From assembly GCA_028456385.1 (NCBI GenBank), contig JALNQF010000017.1, positions 248,001-312,000 on the forward strand: 64,000 bases of DNA, in the 5' to 3' direction. This stretch comes from Ophiosphaerella korrae. Lineage: Eukaryota > Ascomycota > Dothideomycetes > Pleosporales > Phaeosphaeriaceae. The position numbers were made by a program, and so were the translations under genes. How positions within the stretch are numbered: the stretch's first letter is position 1; each line of letters begins with the position of its first letter. A model generated the notes under the pieces. That model was not told where the DNA came from. It was given only the letters and a program-made list of their open reading frames with translations, and searched no databases. Shown one piece after another: positions 22,283 through 32,037 of this stretch.

Positions 22283-24300
22283 ATGGAAGCAATTGCGCCA
22301 TTTTGTTGCTGGCCTGTGGATACAGATATTGAAGCGGATCTTGAAGAGACATCACCTCTAATACCTGTTCACGTTCTTCCAGCATTCAAGTATCAAAATA
22401 TTTTACCAAACGAATTTCGCGTCATCGTTCTTCACCCGGCTCAAAACTTTAACGATGATATCGAAGCTCATTTACAGACTCGAAATCGCTCGGATGCGAA
22501 ATTTTACGAAGCAGTGTCATATACCTGGGGTACTGACGAAAAGAACGACTGGCTGCATATTTACGACGAAAAGTTCGCGACCGCACACCTGCACAACCAA
22601 CAGTGGTTTGCTAGAATGTTTCGATACAATCAAATACGCGGCCATGCTAACTCGGAACTTTCAGTAAGGTCTAATGTGACGAACATGCTACGTTACCTCC
22701 GCTATAGGTGGCTCCCTCGTTACCTCTGGATTGACGCAATCTGTATCAACCAGAATAACATTGAAGAGAAGAGTCAACAAGTAGGTCAAATGGGGGATAT
22801 CTACCGGAAATCTGGAAGGACCTTGATATGGCTCGGTAGTTCAAGGAGTCATCCACGTCCACTGTCAGCATTAGTCACCGCGACACGTGCACAAAGATTC
22901 AAATCCTGGGGTGCTCTTAGCAAGGAAACAAAGGAACGTAATCGGGAGTTGAATCAAATTGACCTCCATGAAATCTTGAGCCTTTCATGGTTCCGCCGTC
23001 GGTGGGTCATTCAAGAGGTCGCTTTATCACAACGTCCACGAGTCGTGTTCGGACACGATGTAATGCCTTTCGAAGACATGGCATTCTTTATCAATCAGCT
23101 GAGGAACCCTTGTGATAAGAACCTGAGGAGCTCTACAGTCACCGACTCGTTGCATAGACTTGAGTCGATGACTAGTCTCCAACGCCGTCACAGCTTTGGT
23201 GGAGACAATCTCTTGATCAGCATGAAACACGACATATTCCAAAAATACTATCGTTATCATCCAAAGACAAATACTTCGGTGGATTTCATTCAACTTTTAG
23301 TGAGTATGTGTTCAGCTCAATGCTCGGATGATCGAGATCGCATATATGCTCTCAACAGCTTAGGAGGAAGACCAACTGTGGTGGATTATCAGGAATCTAC
23401 CGAAGAAGTTTTTACTCGTTTCGCTATGGATGAATGCACCCAAAGTCTCGAAACTCTGTACTGCTGTGGGGCTTTTCCTTCCCAGGAACTGCCAAGCTTT
23501 GTACCTGATTGGAGATCACCGCGTCGTTGGATCCCTATTAAGTCTTTTGAAGAACGACCACCTAGCCACCTATTATTCTCTGAGTGTGCACGTCGAAGTA
23601 ATCGACCTCCAAATAGGCCAGTATTTATCGAATCGAGGGTCATGGTGGTTCATGCAATTCCGTTCACATTCGTGGCCTCGAAAAGACCTCAATCACATTC
23701 TTGGCATGCGGGGCCATGGGTTGAACTACAGGGTCTTATCCAGTTTTATTTACGCAGCGAAAACTTGCATAAGACGTCTATTGAGATACATTCATTTGAT
23801 CGAGTCATGAAAACTCTCACTGCTGGCGCTGTACAGTCTGGCACGAATCTAAAAGGATGGCTTCGATCAGAACAACCTCTAAATGAGGTTTCAGAGGGTA
23901 GTAGTGAGAATCCGAATGCTTGTTGCGAGTGTAACGACAAGTGCTTTTGTGAATACCCTCATGCGCACATCAACGTACACAATATCTTGGCGAGAATGGA
24001 GCAAATCATGCAAGGTCGCTGTAGTTTCGTCTCGCGGAGAGGAGATTGGGGAGTGGGGCCAATGTCTATGCTTCTGGGTGACCAGATCGTGGCTCTTCCA
24101 GGTTGCCGATATCCCCTCGTGTTACGACCATCCGCCCCCGCAGTAAGTTCATCTTGCACAACAGCATCAGTTCAGTTCTGAAGTAATTCGAATAGATACC
24201 GAGAACGTTCAGGATCGTTGGGGACTGTTACATGACCCCTTTTGAGGGTTATTCCCAACTGAGGAGAGTACACACCGTCCAATCTATTTCAATCGTATAG
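22283..24300 (+). CDS. HET-domain protein
   Basis: Exon 1 (22283-24142) and exon 2 (24196-24300) are joined by a 53-nt intron (donor GTAAGT, acceptor AATAG, phase 0) and give 654 residues. Without the splice the frame would end before the conserved C-terminus; with it the end reads TFRIVGDCYMTPFEG, matching the usual HET-family tail. HET motifs are YEAVSYTWG, LWIDAICINQNN, GQMGDIYRKSGRTLIWLG and LSWFRRRWVIQEVAL. A short Cys cluster (ACCECNDKCFCEY, about 550-562) precedes the GD-x-I block and might bind zinc or form disulphides. It is divergent to the HET gene at 18-20 kb but is not a simple duplicate of it. Confidence 0.88.
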
Positions 24301-24422
24301 ATATCTAATACAGCAAAAATGTGCTATATCAAAGATCGCAGCTTGGTATTTTTGCAAATCGGGTCAATATTTAGTATATAATGCGCCGTATTACTTCGCT
24401 ATTTATCATTCGATAAGGAAGC

Positions 24423-25680
24423 TCAGTGATTAGCTATTCTGGTAGACACGTCCGCGTATCTCGCACCGCCATGTGTCCTCGCTCCCCCTGCCGGTTCATG
24501 CGCAACGCGGCTCATATCCACTCCGTTACCAAAGCGATGTGATTCGCTTCTTCCTTCGTAGCCACCAGTCTTTGTTCTCTTTCTTGACATACACATGCGA
24601 ACTAGGAAAGCGACAAGAGCGATGACAGCTACTCCTCCAGCTGCAGCACCAATACCAACGCCAATCTTTGCCTCTTTCGTCAAAGCGGGTTCATTATCTT
24701 CGGGCAGAAGCTGATACTGCATTGCATATACGATGTTGACGATCGCGGAAGTAGGCTTTGATGGATTCAGTGGCACAGTTGGTCGAGTGAACACCACTGG
24801 GGTAATGGTACCACTACTGACTCGATTCTCGCTGAGCGTACTCGTCATTTCGACCCCATACGCGAGTGTGGCTGGAATCTCCGGCGGTACAAGAGCCTTA
24901 TTCAAAGATGAATAGCAGGGCCTTTGCTGTCCTCCAAGCTCAGTGTCCCACAACCAGTACGATCTGAAACAGGTGTTCACATCAGTCCAGATCTTGTCTT
25001 AGGGGTCGTAAACGAATAACTTACGAAGGGCAACATGCCAGCCCACTACTTGCCGTAACTGTATGATAGTCCAAGGGACATCCAAGAATGGCACCCTGAC
25101 TTGGTAACGAGCTTATCGGAAACGCTGCCCTGCCACCACCTGCACCGCCATTCGGCTTTTGTATACTCTCAGCTTTGGCCTGTGTGACCACAGGATCAGA
25201 CGCCCCTGCCGTGGGTGTAGGACAACATTCAGATTTGGACGATATGCAGCCAATGACTGGGAGCCATAGGGCTGTTGGGCCATCAAGAATCGTGTAATTG
25301 GGCTCGGTGCAGTGCCCCTGGAGGATCTTAGCGCTTGATCCTTCATACCGTTGTACACTTGAGTACTTTGTAGTTGTGAGGGGGCTTTGATCGATAGGGG
25401 CGACTGTCACGGGAACGAGAGACGGCGATGGGATGGCAGTTGGTGTCGGGGGTTCAGCACCTGGTTTTCTTGTTGCAGGCAGACTTCGCGACGTGGTTGT
25501 GGTTGGCACTGCATTCGTGCCATCTATGACCGTCAGTACAGGCAGCCGCAGATCCAAGATTTCAGCAGCATACTTATCAAAGGGAATGGTGCCTCTGGAA
25601 ACCGAGGCCTCACATATGGTCCTGCTGGCATTGTCCTTCTCGAGTTCTTTTGTGAGTAATGGTGTGAAATTTGCGTGCAA
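24423..25680 (-). CDS. Single-pass membrane protein with Ser/Thr/Pro-rich ectodomain (5' end unresolved)
   Basis: Two exons (to 25025, and 24963-24423) splice cleanly across 61 nt (GTAAGT, TTTCAG, phase 2). The visible part has a Ser/Thr/Pro-rich extracellular stretch, Cys pairs (SECCPTP and LACCPS), then one membrane helix (VGIGAAAGGVAVIALVAFLV) followed at once by the basic stop-transfer RMCMSRKR and a polar cytoplasmic tail. This layout is that of fungal surface sensor-like or Mid2-like proteins; no WSC domain is seen. The 5' end is not settled. A candidate first exon lies at about 25899-25797 with donor GTGAGT, but its phase does not match any acceptor I could find, so the 25680 boundary is a frame limit and not a start codon. 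Confidence 0.6.
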
Positions 25681-26499
25681 TCGATTATGGAAAGAAGATA
25701 GTGGAAGTATCTCAGCCCCACTTCAGGATCAACATGTTTCCCTATAGCTGCGTATTCGTCGCATTATGTTTCCAGCCGCCAAGCACAAGCACTCACAAGC
25801 ATTGCCTTGGGGATTGTCGCCCTCCGCCAAAGCACACTTGGGCATGATGACAACACCTAAACGCCAAAAAAAGCTCCGACATGGCCATAATGTGCCCATG
25901 ATTGGCCTAAAACACATGTACGGTTAGTCAACGTGCAGGCCTGCGACTGAGCCAAGACACTCCGTTGTCAAGATGTGGTGGCGATGATTGCGACCGTGGT
26001 GCGTTGCCATCGCTTATTTCAACTTGTGATTTGTTGAAAGGATTAGTCCTGATTAGTGTAACTTTCGCTACCAATGTGAAGAATGAACGTGAAAAGCCAT
26101 CGACATGGAACGCAACCAATACTTAGGGCCTGTTCGGTGCGCCAGCTGTTTTTCAAATAGTTTATGCTGGAGGTAACGCCGGTAGCGTGGCCGAGGGCGC
26201 CCTAGTTAGTTTCCGCCACTGGCCTTACCGAATCGAACCAGACAAAATTTTAGTGTGTTCGGTGCAGTAGTTTGTCTGTTTGTATTCTATCTTGGCAGTT
26301 TTTGTGACTGTCTCAACCTCATAGAGCCTCCAAGTACGCCCTACGGCGCCAATCTCGCGCAAGTCGCTCGCGCTGCTCTCAGTGAGGCCTCTCCATCTCC
26401 ATCTCAGCGATCCTCAAGTGTAGTTACTACTACTCTCACATAGGCGCCTACACCATCGCCGCACCAGCGCCCTCGCCGTCATCCCAGCCAAACAGCACC
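25681..26499. other. Upstream region grading into transposon debris
   Basis: Contains the unresolved 5' part of the membrane-protein gene. From about 26140 there is low-complexity, coding-like but broken sequence (two copies of TGTTCGGTGC, at about 26149 and 26258) leading into the Myb/SANT-like ORF. No intact gene. Confidence 0.35.
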
Positions 26500-26930
26500 T
26501 TCAAATAGAGCGATAAGAGTGAGCTAGCTCTTATTAATGCTCTTATAAGTGCCCTCAACCGCGGCCTCTACTTAGACTCAGGGTACAAGCTAGAAGCGTA
26601 GGCTTTGGCGATGCGCGAGGTATCTCGAGTCTCTAGCCAGGCCATAACTCGAGGCTAGTGCAAGAATAAATACAACATCCTTAATGTTAGAAACCACCCG
26701 ATCTCGGGTTAGTCTAGCTCGGTCAGCCCCAGGGAAGGGTATATAAGCCCTTCGTAGGAATCGTTGGGCAGCCAGCGATTACTCTATCCATCAATACACC
26801 CCTTACTGTACCCCAACCCCTCGTGCTGCTACTACAACGCCCTCTACCCACCAGTGACTTGACTTAGCCTTGAGTGACTCGGTTTAACACTTAAGAAGGA
26901 TTATAGAGCTTATACTTAGCTCTTAAGTTA
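26500..26930 (+). pseudogene. Degenerate Myb/SANT-like ORF from a DNA transposon
   Basis: One frame reads FK, stop, SDKSELALINALISALN, LDSGYKLEA, stop, ALAMREVSR, TRG, stop, CKNKYNIL up to 26684. After a 205-bp LTR and its duplicated target it resumes as KKDYRAY. The pattern matches the Myb/SANT-like DNA-binding domain carried by many fungal transposons and their domesticated relatives. The three internal stops are all TAG. At least the one after EA falls where the family has Trp (TGG), so a single G-to-A change explains it. The relic is not functional. Confidence 0.6.
26685..26889. mobile_element. Solo LTR of an LTR retrotransposon, with target-site duplication
   Basis: The 205-bp segment begins TGTTAGAAACC and ends GGTTTAACA, so its ends are the inverted TGTTA/TAACA expected of an LTR. 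It is flanked on both sides by CTTAA (26680-26684 and 26890-26894), a 5-bp target-site duplication. A TATATAAG promoter-like box lies inside at about 26739. No internal retrotransposon domains follow, so it is a solo LTR left by LTR-LTR recombination. It interrupts the Myb/SANT-like ORF; removing one CTTAA and the LTR restores the reading frame there. Confidence 0.8.
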
Positions 26931-26954
26931 GTCTAGGTTTAAGTGTTAAACCGC

Positions 26955-28079
26955 AGCTCTACTCCACTGCGCCAAACAAACCAAAAAGGTAGATGAGCAT
27001 TCAACAACGTTGAACACCGGAGTAGAACAGTATATATCGTTACAAAGGCCCACTGGCCCTTGGCTCTCGGCTTAGTATGCGCTAATCGCAATACCACTAC
27101 AGCCCTGCAGGCCTTGTAGGCGTCGAAGCCTAACATTAAGATAACTAGCGATAGGCTAGTGTAACGAAGGTTCTCCGAACACTCGAGACTCTTGTGAACT
27201 CTGGTACGAGTTGGGGGCGGGGCCGATATACCAAAGATCATGACATTGTATAGTTGTAGTCCAAAGCGGGGCCGATGCGCTACACAGGCGCATAAAAGGC
27301 TCGATACTTGCGAAGAGAGTAAAGCAAGTATTATTCTCCCTTAGATACTAGTAGTACTATCGAATACTATCTGTCATCCCTTCACTATCTGTTAAGAGGT
27401 AGCTGGAAGACAATAGTACTTGCCGTAGGCCACAGGAGATAGTGAAGGGATGACAGATAGTATTCGATAGTACCACTAGTATCTAAGGGAGAATAATACT
27501 TGCTTTACTCTCTTCGCAAGTATCGAGCCTTTTATGCGCCTGTGTAGCGCACTGGCCCCGCTTTAGATTACAACTATACAATGTCATGATCTTTGGTGTA
27601 TCGGCCCCGCCCCCAACTTGTACCAGGGTTCACGAGAGTCTCGAGTGTTCAACGAACCCTCGTTACACTATCTCCTGTGGCCTACGGCAAGTACTATTGT
27701 CTTCCAGCTACCTCCTAACAGCCAGTTAGCGCTTCTAAGGGCGCACTTAGAGCCTATAAAGATACTATAAAGTTTAGAAATAAATAGCCTAAGTATAAAG
27801 ACTAGCTACAAACACTCTTTAAAGGAGTCTTAGCTACTAGTAAGTTATCTTAAAGCTTTAAAGAACTTTTAAGTAGTACTAGCCTTAACAATATTAGTAA
27901 TTGTTACGCTACGGGCCGCAGTAGGCCGTAAGCTGCACGTGTTACGCTAGTAAGCTGCGTACATGCGCAAGATAAGGGCGAGGGCCCTTGGACAATATAT
28001 ACTGTTCTACTCCTGTATTCAACGTTGTTGAATACTCAGCTACCTTTTTGGGTTTGTTTGGCGCAGTGGAGTAGAGCTC
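26955..28079. mobile_element. Non-autonomous element with ~95-bp terminal inverted repeats
   Basis: Sequence starting AGCTCTACTCCACTGCGCC at 26955 reappears inverted at the right end, finishing at 28079. The arms stay similar for about 95 bp with a handful of substitutions, through ATTCAACAACGTTGAA and GGAGTAGAACAGTATATAT. No transposase frame survives inside. The interior carries the large nested palindrome listed separately and an AT-rich stretch at about 27730-27900 full of TTTAAA, TTTAAG and CTAG. No clear target-site duplication was seen. Assignment to a superfamily is not possible from what is visible. Confidence 0.65.
27157..27670. repeat. 514-bp palindrome with 234-bp arms
   Basis: Left arm 27157-27390 is the near-exact reverse complement of right arm 27437-27670, separated by a 46-bp loop. 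The loop plus its right edge (about 27391-27440) is itself repeated inverted immediately after the palindrome (about 27671-27720). The block therefore reads A, s, A-inverted, s-inverted. The arms carry repeated CGGGGCCGA motifs and a GCGCATAAAAGG box. Such an arrangement could arise by template switching or by insertion of one element copy into another. Confidence 0.8.
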
Positions 28080-29028
28080 TACTCAAAACTACTCGCTCTG
28101 GCTGCAACGTCGGCCTTCCGGCAAAATTTAGATAGTCTAAATTACTCGCAAGCCTCTAGTTACTACTTCACTACAAAATCTCGTAATAATAGCTATTGTG
28201 AGTGGCTCTACAGCCTCATCTTTGCGTCGTTGATTATGGTGTTCCCCGCGCATTGAGTGCACGGACACGGTACTTGGTGGAGACATCGTATTTGCAAACC
28301 TGCCATTTTTATAGAACTAGTATCGCACTGCATTATACGAGCATTATCAGTGTATTCGTACAGAAAGTTCGTGACAGCTATATATAAGCCACGGGTCCCC
28401 GCCCGCCCGACCGATAAGAATTAGCACGACGAACTATCACGTTAGCCTAGCAGGGGCGAAGAATAGTGGGCATGTTCCCATGTTATTGCTCGCTAAACTA
28501 TACAATACCAGAATGTCTCTAAGGTGTGCTCGGATGGAATTTCGTATACATCTCCTGACAGGAGCAGCTCGTACGGGATATACAGGGTTAAGTTTTCGTC
28601 TAAGGAATTTAATGAGAATAGCATAGATAGCTTAGGAATCGCTCCTGAAAACTGAGCAACAACGCAGCACCGGTCTGCCGTTGCTCCAGAAGGATTCAAG
28701 CATTCAAGCCCATAAGCCATGAATCGGCCCATTAGCACTTCTTAGAAAAGCTACGCGATCGATTACCTGCACCTATCTTCACCGCTACTATTAGCCATAG
28801 TCCACGTACTTTGTAGAACTAAATTTGCTGATTAATAGAGGGAATCTAGATCATCAAGAATAGCTAAGTTGACTCATGAGGCTTCGAAAAGAAAACCTCA
28901 CGGTGATTTAACCATAGCCTACATACATCGAAAAGTGGAAGCTTAAGTAGTGGGCATCCGAGAAAATATCCGTTTACACTACCTCCACAGTTCTTAGTAA
29001 AAGGCGTACCTTGGAAACGGACTTCACA
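28080..29028. other. Intergenic region right of the transposon block
   Basis: About 950 bp. An 81-codon minus-strand frame (28493-28738) shows no domain and was not called. The last 100 bp should contain the promoter of the FAD oxidase gene. Confidence 0.35.
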
Positions 29029-30652
29029 ATGAGATCTCATTTCGTCCTCACAGTAGGAACCACTCTTTTGATCACAAGCACCGTGGACGCAGTAAGCCCA
29101 TGTGTAAGAACTCTAGAGTCGACTCCGATATGATATCACACTGAAATCAACGCAGTGCACAACGCTGGTCAAACTCAGCGGCTTCGAGGAAAAAGTTTTC
29201 TTCCCAGAGTCGGGAATCTATAATGAACGCTTAGAGTCCATCTTTTCACTGAGCGCCCGTCAAGCTCCCTGGTGCGTCGTGCTCCCTGAGTCAACCCAGG
29301 ATGCATCCGTAATCATGAAGACGGTAAGCAAACTTAAGTGCCCATTCGGCATTCGGAGTGGCGGGCACGGGATGCACCGCTTGTCGAATTCTGTAGAAGA
29401 CGGCATTACCATCGATTTTGGTATGGTTTTCCCTATACGCCCTGTACGAGAAAGTGATTATAAGCTTAAACTTTCTCTAGCTCGCATGAACATGACCGAT
29501 TATGATAAACAGAAGGGAATTGTATCCATTGGTCCTGGAATGAGATCAGGCTACATCTACGACGAAATCATGGACGATGGTGTCGTCGTCACTGCAGGGC
29601 GCGTCGCGCCAGTAGGAGCCGCAGGCTTCATCGTCGGCGGCGGCATCTCGTACCATTGGCCTAGCCATGGCTGGGGGTGCGATAACGCCATCAACTTCGA
29701 AGTGGTGCTCGCAAACGGGACTATCCTCAACGCCAATGAGCAACAGAACCGTGACTTGTGGGTTGCGCAGCGTGGCAGCAGTGGGAACTTTGGCCTCATC
29801 ACCCGCTACGACATGCGCGCTATCCCCTACGCGAATCCAAAAGTTCCACTGATATGGGCCGGTGCCATCGGATACGACTGGAGTGCAAAAGAGGAATTCG
29901 TCGACCACTGGATCGCTTTCACCAAGCGTCACGCCTTAGACATGAACAGCTCCTCCATGTTCCAGTTCCAGTACGATACCACCAGCGACAAGTGGCAGCT
30001 CATCACTATTCTCTCCAACACTGCAAACATCGCCAATGCGACCACATTGCAACCTTTAATCTCCATGGATAAGCAACTTGGCAACAGCTTGCGCTCCGAC
30101 ACCATGGGTAACTTCACGCGCCAATTCTTCGCAGACGTGAACGACAACTACAATATTTGGTTTACTTCGACGTATACCATAGACTCCAAGTTTATCTTGT
30201 ATACGCAAGAACAGCATCAGTTACTTGTTCAGCAGTTGCGCATTGCGCTACCCAAGGGCACGCAATTCACTAGCCTAACTACACACCACGCTATCACGCC
30301 CACTATGGTGTCACATTCCAAGGGTAATAACATCCTCGGACTGGAAAAATACGTGGCGAATAACACCGTCGGTAAGATATTTCTCATCTGGGTACAGCTC
30401 AAGGCTGCACATGACGAAGCGATTGCTCTGCCTATCGTGCAGGCGTGGCATAAGAAACTTGAAGAGGAGGGGACTAAGCGGGGAATCAATTGGAACTGGG
30501 AGTACCTGAACTATGCGCAAGGACTACAGGATCCCATTAGAACGTATGGGGAAGAGAATGTTGGGAAGTTGAGGAAGGCGTCGAAGAAGTATGATCCGGA
30601 AGGTGTGTTCCAGACGCTTAGAGGGTCAGGGTTCAAAATCCCGGTCAAATGA
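29029..30652 (+). CDS. Secreted FAD-linked oxidoreductase, berberine-bridge-enzyme type
   Basis: Exon 1 (29029-29103) encodes a signal peptide (MRSHFVLTVGTTLLITSTVDA) and exon 2 (29156-30652) the enzyme, 523 residues in all; the 52-nt intron has donor GTAAGA and acceptor CGCAG. GTAAGC 14 nt upstream is an alternative donor that also keeps frame. The PCMH-type FAD domain shows PFGIRSGGHGMHRLSN, where the His of GGH (about residue 96) is the usual covalent FAD attachment, and GWGCDNAINFEVVLANG. The C-terminal BBE domain shows YLNYAQGLQDPIRTYGEENV and KYDPEGVFQTL. Such enzymes oxidise alcohols, sugars or secondary-metabolite intermediates; the substrate is unknown. It converges on the Kex2-repeat peptide gene with only 178 bp between stops. 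Confidence 0.9.
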
Positions 30653-30830
30653 GAGGAGAGAATGTTCAAGGGGTTCGTGAATAGGGTGATGTTAATAAGT
30701 TGGTAGAAGAGTAAAAGTCCCTTCCTTCTTGTCTACGCATGTCCGCGGCCATTCTAGACACATAAATGCCCGTATTCGCACGCATACAAATTTTGACTTG
30801 GATTCTCTGCGGTCCAGCCTCTCCAGCCCA

Positions 30831-31277
30831 CTAATTCTGGATACGATCCTCAAATTCGGGGCTCAAATCTAAAGAGTGAAGATCAAAACCTGTCATGGCC
30901 TCAAGAAACAGGGAAGCGCTTACCACCACGGAGAATACAGCCACCAAACTGATCGCAGCACACTTCAACACCCTGGTTGTTCTTATTGCAGTTGAGGGCC
31001 TGTGGCTCAGCCTCCCTCTTGTTGACAATGCGATCTTCGAATTCGGGACTCAGATCTAGAGAGCATTTTAGTACCTGTCGTCATCATGCGGTAATGATCT
31101 GGGCCTACCATTACGGAGAATGCAGCCACCAAATTGATCGCAGCAAACATCCACACCCTGGTTGTTTGGTGTACAATTGAGTTGCTGGGAGGAAGGTACC
31201 TTCCTCTGGGGCGCAGGGGCCGCAAAAGCGGACAAAGCCAGGACGGCGGCCAAGATGAACGATTGCTTCCAGAGCAT
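30831..31277 (-). CDS. Kex2-processed two-repeat cysteine-rich secreted peptide precursor
   Basis: Three exons (31277-31109, 31055-30924, 30868-30831) joined by 53- and 55-nt introns, both phase 1, give 112 residues. Residues 1-20 are a signal peptide (MLWKQSFILAAVLALSAFAA). Two 36-residue repeats follow, each of the form LNC-x5-QGV-x-VCCDQFGGCILR then DLSPEFEDRI, with four Cys spaced C-x9-CC-x5-C. Between them stands KREAEPQA, a Kex2 Lys-Arg site followed by Ste13-type Glu-Ala dipeptides as in pheromone precursors. Both introns fall at the same codon (G|AT, the Asp after the Cys block), so a unit containing exon and intron was duplicated. Likely role: release of two small disulphide-bonded peptides (effector, signal or RiPP-like). 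I recognise no named family. Confidence 0.8.
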
Positions 31278-32037
31278 TTTAAAAGATTAATGTCAAGTTA
31301 AGGGGGTGGTTTGAAGATTAGATTGAGGGTGAATAAAAGAAGTGTAATAGTGAATCTGAAGATTTGGCATTGGCGGGGATAGATCTCGAGTTTATATCTC
31401 TAGCCTTGAAACCTGCTAAAAAAACCCTAAGGCAGAGGTGACGGCCCAACTGTTTCGCGCCTCAACTTTGAAGTAATTCGCATATACCACACGGCCCTCG
31501 ACATGGCGCCATGTCACCGTGCCGAGCGATTGTTTAAACCGGAGAAATGCACGGCGCAAAAATTGACCGTATCGCCGTGTTGGAAATGCAGCACTGGGCT
31601 AGTTTTCAAGATGCTAGCGCTAGTTAACTCCAACCAGGAATTGTTTACTTTATCCTTCTACTTGATCGGGTAAGGGGCCAAGCCTCATCACGAGAGCCCC
31701 TTAAAGCTTTGTGGTTTGATGTTCATGCCCGTTAGTCCGCAATTAAAACTGATGGGCTTAAACAGAGAATTATCATCAAAGACACCAGTGCCGGTGTTAT
31801 CCTAGCAACTTTTGTTGTTTTGTCTCTTCGGGCCGTACTTCTGCACGAAGATTATACAGATTGCAACTACTTCTCTACAGTGAGTCCTAACAGAGATTGC
31901 AGGGTTAGTCAACAACGGTGCCAAGCCATTGGCGTTACAGCTGCCAAACGTCGCGGGGAATTAGGCGGGAATACCTCCGCGAAGTGGTGTAGAACTTTAA
32001 ACCTCCTTCATCTGGTATCTACACAGTAGTCTGTAAT
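31278..32037. other. Divergent intergenic region with TATA box for the peptide gene
   Basis: TATAAA on the minus strand (31391-31396) is 114 nt upstream of the peptide start and suggests inducible transcription. The rest, up to the nitrilase pseudogene, shows no gene. GGCGCC and similar short palindromes occur near 31505. Confidence 0.4.

Noticed and set aside
26939..26952. Second, inverted LTR start (TGTTAAACCG) next to the solo LTR
   Set aside because: Only about 14 bp are complementary to the LTR 3' end plus target site; similarity stops there, so it is a short inverted repeat and not another LTR.
28493..28738. 81-codon minus frame near the transposon block
   Set aside because: No recognisable family and lies in degenerate repeat surroundings.
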